A stretch of 6,093 bases of DNA from Ignavibacteria bacterium UBA6688 (GTDB lineage Bacteria > Bacteroidota > Ignavibacteria > UBA10030): contig DKJQ01000399.1 of NCBI GenBank assembly GCA_002454845.1, forward strand, positions 1 to 6,093. The letters run 5' to 3'. Numbering within the stretch: the stretch's first letter is position 1; each line of letters begins with the position of its first letter. A program made the translations under genes and the position numbers. This document shows, piece by piece, positions 1 to 4,617 of this stretch. Below the pieces are notes generated by a model. It was not told the origin of the DNA, searched no databases, and saw only the letters and a program-made list of their open reading frames with translations.

Positions 1-243
1 AGAGTAACGTTTAACAATCTCCCCGTCAGAGCGACAATTCGGATCTTCAACCTTGCGGGTCATCTCGTGCGTACTCTTGAAAAAGATCATCCATCACAAT
101 TTGCTATTTGGGACCTGACGAATGAGCACGGATGGCTTGTTTCCAGCGGCATCTACATTTGTTATGTGGAAATGCCTGATGTAGGGGAGATAAAGATTCT
201 CAAACTTGCCGTCATTCAGTCACAAACCATCCCGGGTCAATAG
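1..243 (+). CDS. C-terminal fragment of an exported protein with FlgD-Ig/T9SS-like sorting domain (5' end outside window)
   Basis: Frame 1 is open from the first base to TAG at 241-243 and encodes the last 80 residues of a longer protein. Seen: a beta-rich pattern with TIRIFNLAGHLVRTL, then a W-D-L-T-N-E segment, then SSGIY, and a closing KILKLAVIQ. This is the usual layout of the FlgD Ig-like / type IX secretion C-terminal domains that end large secreted proteins in Bacteroidota, Ignavibacteriota and relatives (I-[YF]-[NT]-x-A-G, W-D-x-x-N, G-x-Y, K-x-[AV]-[VI]). In that family the domain serves as a secretion or cell-surface anchoring signal and is removed or modified on export. The passenger domain lies off the left edge, so its function cannot be stated. 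An extra tail of about eight residues follows the usual family end. GC is 110/240 (46%) by hand count, lower than the following gene. Domain type fairly sure; T9SS use is inference. Confidence 0.72.
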   Translation, partial: RVTFNNLPVRATIRIFNLAGHLVRTLEKDHPSQFAIWDLTNEHGWLVSSGIYICYVEMPDVGEIKILKLAVIQSQTIPGQ

Positions 244-304
244 CCCTGACTTCACCGTGATCGAAAGCAAATAGAAACCAGCATCGGCGTCTCTCTTTGG
301 ATCG

Positions 305-322
305 GCGAAAGAATTTCGCTTT
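305..322 (+). terminator. weak hairpin, possible terminator of the upstream gene
   Basis: GCGAAA (305-310), a 3-base GAA loop and TTTCGC (314-319) form a perfect 6-bp stem followed by only TTT. It lies about 60 bases after the stop of the exported-protein fragment and before the promoter-like element of the next gene, where a terminator is expected. The stem is short and the T-run poor, so it may be chance. Confidence 0.3.
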
Positions 323-343
323 GAACCCCTCATTCGTTTCCCG

Positions 344-374
344 TTGGAATGTTCCCCTTTTTTGGCTACATTTT
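344..374 (+). promoter_or_regulatory. Bacteroidetes-type promoter candidate for the SDR-CPBP-PAP2-Yip1 cluster
   Basis: TTG at 344-346, a 20-base spacer, then TACATTTT at 367-374 followed by TG. The Bacteroidetes primary sigma consensus is TTG, a spacer of about 19-21 bases, then TAnnTTTG; this site matches except that the final G comes after extra T bases. Transcription would begin near 380, leaving a leader of about 30 bases before the ATG at 413. The spacer contains a small palindrome (GGAA-TG-TTCC, 346-355). Prediction by eye only. Confidence 0.4.
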
Positions 375-412
375 TGCCGTTCATTCTCTCCCCTCCACCA
401 TATTGATGATGC

Positions 413-1426
413 ATGACACAATCGAAGACCGTCTTTGTCACCGGCTCCACAGGGTTCATCGGCACGAAACTGGTCAATGAACTGGTGCGGAAGGGGCATG
501 CGGTCCACGCCTTGACGCGCGGAACCAGCAATAAAGACGGGCTTGCGCACGAGCGCATCAAGCTTGTGACCGGCGATATCATGGACCGCGCATCGCTTCA
601 ACGCGGGATGGAAGGTTGTTCCCAGGTGTACCACCTCGCCGCGTACGCGAAGAACTGGGCCCGCGACAAACAGGTGTTCTTCAACCAGAACGTGGAGGGG
701 ATGGTCAATGTGTTTGAAGCGGCAAAAGAGACCGATATCGAACGACTCGTCTTCACCTCCACCATCGTCACGTTCGGACCGACTCCGCCCGGAGTTGTCG
801 GCAACGAGGACATGCCCCGGATCACCGAACGCTACTACACCGAGTATGAAGAAAGCAAAGCCGTTGCCGAACAAAAAGCCCTGATCTACGCCTCCAAGGG
901 GTTCCCGGTGGTCATAGTCAACCCGACCCGCGTTTATGGCCCCGGCAAGCTGACCGAGGGAAATTCCGTCAGCCTGATGATCGAAATGTACGACCGGGGA
1001 AAAGTGCCCGTACTGCTGAACGGCGGCTCCAACATCGGTAACTATGTGCACGTGGACGATCTCGTCCGGGGACATATTCTGGCGATGGAGAAAGGGACCG
1101 TGGGAGAGCGTTACATCCTCGGTGGAGAAAATTCTTCACTCAAGCATCTTTTTACTCTTGTCGATGAGGCCAGCGGCAGAAAGCATTTCCAAACAAACCT
1201 CCCCCCGAAGATTGCGTACCTCTACGCCGGATTCGAGCGACGGAAAGCGGAGCGGTTCGGGATCTACCCCAAAATCACGCCAGGCTGGGTGGAGACATTT
1301 CTGCAGGACTGGGCGTACTCGTGCGCCAAGGCTGAACGGCAGTTGGGATATACCATCACCCCGTTCAAAGAGGGAGTTCGGATGACTTACGAGTGGCTCA
1401 TGGAACTGCGAAAGAAGAAATCGTGA
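413..1426 (+). CDS. NAD(P)-dependent extended short-chain dehydrogenase/epimerase (HpnA / 3-beta-HSD-like)
   Basis: Cytosolic 337-residue extended SDR. Seen: the Rossmann motif G11-S-T-G14-F-I-G17, D55 in the V-T-G-D-I strand that normally contacts the adenine ring, the S116-T117 catalytic hydroxyl region, the active-site pair Y145-x-x-x-K149, NPTRVYGPG at 170-178, and YVHVDD at 211-216. The catalytic set is complete and the length normal. The NWARD stretch (81-85), the FPVVIVNPT strand and the GERYILGGEN segment (231-240) recall the hopanoid-associated epimerase HpnA and dihydroflavonol-4-reductase-like proteins. Those act on NDP-sugars or on keto/hydroxy groups of lipids and sterols; the substrate here is not determinable. 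ATG 413 is the first in-frame start after the promoter candidate; other ATGs at 406 and 409 are out of frame. No Shine-Dalgarno is evident. It heads a membrane-protein cluster and its 3' end overlaps the next start by GTGA. Superfamily near certain; HpnA-type substrate weak. Confidence 0.9.
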   Translation: MTQSKTVFVTGSTGFIGTKLVNELVRKGHAVHALTRGTSNKDGLAHERIKLVTGDIMDRASLQRGMEGCSQVYHLAAYAKNWARDKQVFFNQNVEGMVNVFEAAKETDIERLVFTSTIVTFGPTPPGVVGNEDMPRITERYYTEYEESKAVAEQKALIYASKGFPVVIVNPTRVYGPGKLTEGNSVSLMIEMYDRGKVPVLLNGGSNIGNYVHVDDLVRGHILAMEKGTVGERYILGGENSSLKHLFTLVDEASGRKHFQTNLPPKIAYLYAGFERRKAERFGIYPKITPGWVETFLQDWAYSCAKAERQLGYTITPFKEGVRMTYEWLMELRKKKS

Positions 1427-2154
1427 GCAGCACGGGCCGGTTCGATACTTCACTGTCTCTCCGTGGGCTTTTCGATGGTGAGGCGCGCAAGCCGACAATC
1501 ATCCTGCTGCTGACTCCCCTCATCCTGACCACATTCAAGTACTATGGGGGCAAATCGTTTTACCTCCAGGAGCTTTCCGGCAGCGTGGTGCTGTTCGGTA
1601 GCATAGAGGCAACCGGAGCCCTGTACGCATTCCTCTCGTCGTTCCTCCTCCTCGGGGTTGTTCCGGCCCTCATCGTGAAATTCGTTTTTCATGAGTCGCT
1701 GGCATCCTACGGCATCGCGATCGGCGACTGGGCGTTCGGGCTCAAGGCCCTTTTGATCCTGGCCCCGATCTTCATCATCGCGACGTACCCCTCGTCCCGA
1801 ATGCCCGACTTTCTCGCGGAATACCCGCTGAACAAGGAGGCTGGTGTCTCAGCACCGGCCTTTCTGTACCATGCTCTTGCCTATGTACTGTTCTATCTGG
1901 GGTGGGAATTTTTCTTCCGCGGGTTCATGCAATTCGGACTGCGGCAGTCACTGGGGGATTGGAATGCCATCCTCGTGCAAACCGCGCTTTCGTGCATTCT
2001 GCATATCGGGAAACCGAGCGGGGAAATTTACAGCTCGATTCTCGGGGCTCTCATCTGGGGTCTCCTTGTGTTTCGCACACGCTCGATCCTCTACGCTCTC
2101 CTGCTCCACTGGCTGCTCGGCGTGTCGCTCGATTTCTTCATCAGCTTCATGTAA
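1423..2154 (+). CDS. CPBP (CAAX protease/Rce1-like) family intramembrane protein
   Basis: Polytopic membrane protein of 243 residues. Seen: hydrophobic segments at roughly 24-38, 64-90, 102-122 and 148-160, then the CPBP core. Motif 1 is W161-E162-F-F-F-R166-G, motif 2 is H194-I-G-K-P198-x-x-E201, and the last helix carries H229-W-L-L-G-V-S-L-D237. The family (Rce1, bacteriocin-immunity and Abi proteins) comprises glutamate/histidine intramembrane proteases, some of them prenyl-protein proteases. The usual E-E-x-x-x-R is W-E-x-x-x-R here, so the first glutamate is missing, whereas the H-x-G-K-P-x-x-E form of motif 2 belongs to a recognisable bacterial subfamily. Start chosen: GTG 1423, whose GTGA overlaps the stop of the SDR gene (translational coupling); GTG 1393 would add ten polar residues inside the SDR gene. 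Function unproven; it may process or bind a prenylated or lipidated partner. Family assignment strong. Confidence 0.85.
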   Translation: MSSTGRFDTSLSLRGLFDGEARKPTIILLLTPLILTTFKYYGGKSFYLQELSGSVVLFGSIEATGALYAFLSSFLLLGVVPALIVKFVFHESLASYGIAIGDWAFGLKALLILAPIFIIATYPSSRMPDFLAEYPLNKEAGVSAPAFLYHALAYVLFYLGWEFFFRGFMQFGLRQSLGDWNAILVQTALSCILHIGKPSGEIYSSILGALIWGLLVFRTRSILYALLLHWLLGVSLDFFISFM

Positions 2155-2172
2155 AGACCGGGAACCGATGAT

Positions 2173-2190
2173 CCACGAAGGCCACGAAGG
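2173..2190 (+). repeat. perfect tandem duplication of CCACGAAGG
   Basis: Two adjacent identical 9-base units (2173-2181 and 2182-2190) in the 75-bp gap between the CPBP and PAP2 genes. CACGAAG-type direct repeats are, from memory, scattered in intergenic regions of many environmental bacterial genomes, so this may be a remnant of such an element. No promoter, terminator or ribosome binding site was recognised in the rest of the gap. Confidence 0.6.
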
Positions 2191-2229
2191 ATTTTCTTTG
2201 TTTGTCCCACAACGTTCCTTTTACGCTCT

Positions 2230-3168
2230 ATGACCTCAAAGACACTTTCGATCGGCAACATTCACCTTCGTGCCACCGACGGCCTGATCCTCGCGACGCT
2301 GCTCTTTTTCAGCACGCTCGCTCTCCTCTTTTTCTCGAGCGTCGAAGGATGGTGGCTGCTGATCCTCAAGAACATCGGCGTGGCAATCGGCTACCTGGCG
2401 TTCATATTCTTTTCCCAGCGAGTTGAGCAGAAGTTCTGGAAATTCTTTCTCCGCGTCGCCGCCGTGACCCTGACCTATGCATACCTTTTCGGCGCTGTAG
2501 ACAAACTGCAACTCATCCTGCATGGACGATGGCTTGATGAGTATGTGCTGGACATGGAGCAATGGATTTTCGGCGTCCAACCGACATTGTGGATCCAGCA
2601 TTACACCACGCCGGCCTTGACCGAGTGGATGATGTTCTCGTACGTCGTTTACGTCCCTCTGTACCCCGTTCTGTGTGGTGTGATTTATTACCTGCGGGGG
2701 GAGGTGCCGATGGAAGAATATTTCTTTGCCCTCGGACTAACCAACATCCTGTGCGACATGGGCTTCATCCTGTTTCCCGTGGCCGGACCGATGCCGACGA
2801 TCGGCGATCTCTATACCGTTCCGCTCGATGGGTATGTCTGGACGTACCTGGGGGAGCTGATGCGCTCCCAGCTCCACTACATCGGCGGGACGATCCCGAG
2901 TCCCCACGCCGCCGCTGCAACCGTCATGTGGATGATGACGTATAAGTACATTCGGCCGGCTTTTTACTGGCTCGCCCCGGTGATGATCACGCTCTACATT
3001 TCAACGTTCTACGGGCGGTACCACTACCTCACCGACGCGGTGGTCGGTATCGCCGCCGCATTTCTGGCACTGGCCCTTGTTCCGCTTCTGGTAAAGTTGT
3101 GGGATCGGCTTGCCGAAGACCCTCCCTCGAAAGGGAACGTGGCAACATCGTCCATTCAGGAAAAGTGA
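2230..3168 (+). CDS. PAP2 superfamily membrane protein, AUR1/inositol-phosphorylceramide-synthase-like
   Basis: Integral membrane protein of 312 residues with about seven to eight hydrophobic helices (approximately 18-38, 43-62, 73-92, 132-154, 163-184, 228-240, 247-260, 268-291). Seen: FPVAGPMP at 182-189 replaces the basic C1 motif of classical phosphatases, as in AUR1-like members; C2 is P223-S-P-H226 with catalytic His226; C3 is G262-R-Y-H265-Y-L-T-D269, with the nucleophilic His265 and its Asp partner. The W-L-D-E...E-x-W-I-F-G-V-Q-P region (101-118) also fits the AUR1-like group. The family hydrolyses lipid phosphates or transfers phospho-headgroups (for example inositol phosphate to ceramide) at the outer membrane face; here phosphatase versus transferase cannot be decided. 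ATG 2230 is the only ATG in its frame after the stop of the CPBP gene. No Shine-Dalgarno is evident. The next gene starts 7 bp later. A hydrophilic tail of about 20 residues ends the protein. Confidence 0.87.
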   Translation: MTSKTLSIGNIHLRATDGLILATLLFFSTLALLFFSSVEGWWLLILKNIGVAIGYLAFIFFSQRVEQKFWKFFLRVAAVTLTYAYLFGAVDKLQLILHGRWLDEYVLDMEQWIFGVQPTLWIQHYTTPALTEWMMFSYVVYVPLYPVLCGVIYYLRGEVPMEEYFFALGLTNILCDMGFILFPVAGPMPTIGDLYTVPLDGYVWTYLGELMRSQLHYIGGTIPSPHAAAATVMWMMTYKYIRPAFYWLAPVMITLYISTFYGRYHYLTDAVVGIAAAFLALALVPLLVKLWDRLAEDPPSKGNVATSSIQEK

Positions 3169-3175
3169 GCTTCCG

Positions 3176-3757
3176 ATGCGTAATTTCTTCCAACGGTTCA
3201 TACTCGTGTTGACCGATCCCGACGGATCGACGTACGACCTCTATAACACGCCGCAAATCGGCGATGCGTTTTTCATGGTCTCCCTCTACGCGGGGCTCTC
3301 GGCGGTAAATTCATTCACCTCGGCCATGGCCATGACCGGCATGCTCAGCGTCGGTTTTATTGCCGTGGTAGGCTCCGCGCTGATCGTTTACCTCATGTGG
3401 GTTTTCCTGACGATCATGTTTCGCCTCCTCGGATCCATGTTGGGGGGAAAAGGAGAACTGCCGAATACCCTGGGATTTGTCGGGCTTGCCGCCGCACCGA
3501 TGGTGGTGACGACATGTCTCTCGATTGTCGTCACGGTGGGGGGAATCTTCTTCCTGGAGGAAGACCCGAGCGAGATCTTACCTCCCGTCCGGCTGGGATT
3601 ATCGCTGGTGGGAATGGCCTGGGGTTGGCCTGGGGTGTTGTGTTATTTTGGATTGAAGAACGCCGAGCATCTGCATCCACTCAAAGCGATTGTTGTAACG
3701 ATGGTCCTGTTCTTCGGCTTCGCGGCGTTTGAAATCTTCAGCTCAAACGTCTTCTGA
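3176..3757 (+). CDS. Yip1-domain integral membrane protein
   Basis: Small membrane protein of 193 residues. Seen: an amphipathic N-terminus (MRNFFQRFILVLTDPDG), then about five helices near 30-50, 56-82, 100-125, 138-158 and 168-187. Between helices 2 and 3 lies L-G-G-K-G-E-L-P-N-T-L-G-F, and A-A-A-P-M follows, the pattern of bacterial Yip1 (PF04893-like) proteins, where a loop with GG-x-G is followed by a helix beginning with a conserved A-x-x-P. In eukaryotes Yip1 binds Rab GTPases; bacterial members have no settled role and often sit beside membrane-lipid or transport genes. Start chosen: ATG 3176, 7 bp after the PAP2 stop; it begins directly with the family's usual N-terminus. An in-frame TTG at 3110 would add 22 polar residues inside the PAP2 gene. 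A weak AGGAAAAG lies 11-18 bases upstream. Last gene of the plus-strand cluster. Confidence 0.8.
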   Translation: MRNFFQRFILVLTDPDGSTYDLYNTPQIGDAFFMVSLYAGLSAVNSFTSAMAMTGMLSVGFIAVVGSALIVYLMWVFLTIMFRLLGSMLGGKGELPNTLGFVGLAAAPMVVTTCLSIVVTVGGIFFLEEDPSEILPPVRLGLSLVGMAWGWPGVLCYFGLKNAEHLHPLKAIVVTMVLFFGFAAFEIFSSNVF

Positions 3758-3767
3758 CTTGAATCTC

Positions 3768-3791
3768 GCCCGCAAAGAGCGTACTGCGGGC
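3768..3791. terminator. hairpin in the convergent gap, probable two-way terminator
   Basis: GCCCGCA (3768-3774) pairs with TGCGGGC (3785-3791) across a 10-base loop. It is centred in the 49-bp gap between the Yip1 gene (+) and the small helical-protein gene (-), exactly where a shared terminator is expected. Neither side has a strong T-run (CTTCC on the plus side), so efficiency is uncertain. Confidence 0.45.
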
Positions 3792-3806
3792 TTCCACAGC
3801 AGGATC

Positions 3807-4058
3807 TCAGGGCTCAGAGGACGGGATATCGGACCCGTCAAACGTCGCTACGCCCGAATCCCCGTAGAGCCATCGGACGAGTTCTCTCTTGAATTGTTGC
3901 TCAGAAGCTCCGGGCAATCGTTTTCGGACGGCAAGTTCCGCCATCGCACGACCCGCCTCCATCAGTGAGAATCCTCTCTTCAACCGTTCTTCGGGAGATA
4001 ATTCCTGATACCGGCGATGCCATTCTGCCAATACTTCCGGTGACGTGTCGTTTTTCAT
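3807..4058 (-). CDS. small helical protein of unknown function, partner of the adjacent nucleotidyltransferase
   Basis: 83 residues, soluble, no signal peptide or membrane segment. Seen: two or three charged amphipathic helices: residues 6-19 (SPEVLAEWHRRYQE), the turn S21-P-E-E-R-L that caps a helix carrying M33-E-A-G-R and continuing through the A-E-L-A-V-R-K-R region, then a helix with E59-L-V-R-W-L-Y-G-D, and a loose acidic tail. The S-P-E-E-R-L ... A-R/G-R ... R-R-x-Y-G-D pattern is, from memory, a widespread uncharacterised type often found beside stand-alone nucleotidyltransferases. It lacks the R-x4-H motif of HEPN toxins and no DNA-binding domain is recognised. ATG 4058 overlaps the NTase stop as ATGA and has a good Shine-Dalgarno (GAAGGAA) five bases upstream; an upstream extension would lie inside the NTase gene. 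GC is high (38/60 at 3901-3960), unlike its partner. A role as cofactor, antitoxin or regulator of the NTase is inference. Confidence 0.75.
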   Translation of the reverse strand: MKNDTSPEVLAEWHRRYQELSPEERLKRGFSLMEAGRAMAELAVRKRLPGASEQQFKRELVRWLYGDSGVATFDGSDIPSSEP

Positions 4059-4600
4059 AACAGTTCCTTCATCAGTTCCCCGATCTGCAGCCGACCCGCC
4101 CATTCTGAACAATAGCTCACATCCAGTCGTGCTCGATTCGCAAGGACCAGGCGACGAACATCTTCCCTCTGAAGCTCCGAGCCCCCTTCTTTATGCCACA
4201 AGAGCTTTTGGAGGACAAGATCCTCGAGAGAGATGAACCAAAACTCCCTCCCCTCAAAAGTCTCTTTTACCCGTCGAGCGAAGGCGCTGCGTGAAAAATC
4301 ATCCGTTTTCAAAATGATGAGATCGAACTTGATGACGGATGTCTGGTGAATGATGTTCACCATGCCGATGCTGCTAAACGCATCGTCCACTGCTTCCTTG
4401 GAGATGTAAAAGTCTCTGTGGAACAGGTTCAGCAACTCATCCGAGCGACCTTGATCAACCTGAATCACAATATCAACGTCATTGGTGGCACGTGGCTGCG
4501 CATAGAGATTCGCAGCCGTCGAACCGCTGATCATATACGGAATCCGCGCGCCATCCAGCCGCGCACATACTACCTTTAACGAGTCGACAAACGATTCCAT
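4055..4600 (-). CDS. stand-alone nucleotidyltransferase, MNT/AbiEii-like superfamily
   Basis: 181-residue soluble protein of the DNA polymerase beta-type nucleotidyltransferase fold. Seen: M-I-S-G26-S27-T-A-A-N-L-Y, then P-R-A-T-N-D41-V-D43-I-V-I, giving the G-S and D-x-D metal/nucleotide motif; a third acidic residue D93 in K-F-D-L-I-I-L; and a C-terminal helix S124-L-E-D-L-V-L-Q-K-L-L-W135 with Q144-R-E-D147, typical of AbiEii- and DUF6036-like proteins. The catalytic triad is intact. Relatives transfer nucleotides to tRNA or proteins and often act as toxin or antitoxin in two-gene modules; the target here is unknown. Start chosen: ATG 4600; a TTG at 4606 would add two residues. No Shine-Dalgarno is visible. 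It begins 17 bp after argH and overlaps the small gene downstream (ATGA), so cotranscription is likely. GC at 4201-4440 is 113/240 (47%), below argH, consistent with transfer. Fold strongly supported, biological role not. Confidence 0.82.
   Translation of the reverse strand: MESFVDSLKVVCARLDGARIPYMISGSTAANLYAQPRATNDVDIVIQVDQGRSDELLNLFHRDFYISKEAVDDAFSSIGMVNIIHQTSVIKFDLIILKTDDFSRSAFARRVKETFEGREFWFISLEDLVLQKLLWHKEGGSELQREDVRRLVLANRARLDVSYCSEWAGRLQIGELMKELL
4063..4070 (-). promoter_or_regulatory. Shine-Dalgarno for the small helical-protein gene
   Basis: On the minus strand the sequence reads GAAGGAA-CTGTT-ATG: a purine-rich site at 4064-4070 with a five-base spacer to the ATG at 4058. It lies inside the last codons of the nucleotidyltransferase gene. 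It decides the start and suggests that the small protein is translated independently as well as through stop-start coupling. Confidence 0.65.
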
Positions 4601-4617
4601 GCGCAACCCGGAAATGG

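Noticed and set aside
212..1075. Long open frame (287 codons) on the minus strand opposite the SDR gene
   Set aside because: It lies almost wholly antisense to a well-conserved SDR, has no recognisable domain and contains low-credibility sequence; it is a by-product of GC-rich codon structure.
1393..1422. Upstream GTG start for the CPBP gene
   Set aside because: It adds ten polar residues within the SDR coding region; the GTGA stop-start overlap at 1423 is a more usual arrangement.
413..1426. Naming the SDR hpnA
   Set aside because: Similarity to HpnA-like proteins is clear in short motifs, but no hopanoid gene (hpnC/D/E, shc) is in the window and the family is broad, so no symbol was given.
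3110..3175. TTG start extending the Yip1 gene by 22 residues
   Set aside because: The extension is polar and lies inside the PAP2 gene in another frame; the family N-terminus begins at ATG 3176.
4059..4112. Longer N-terminus for the small helical protein
   Set aside because: It would overlap the NTase by over 50 bases and ignore the strong Shine-Dalgarno placed five bases before ATG 4058.
3807..4600. Calling the pair AbiE or HEPN/MNT toxin-antitoxin
   Set aside because: No AbiEi-type winged-helix regulator and no R-x4-H HEPN motif are present; only the NTase half resembles those systems.
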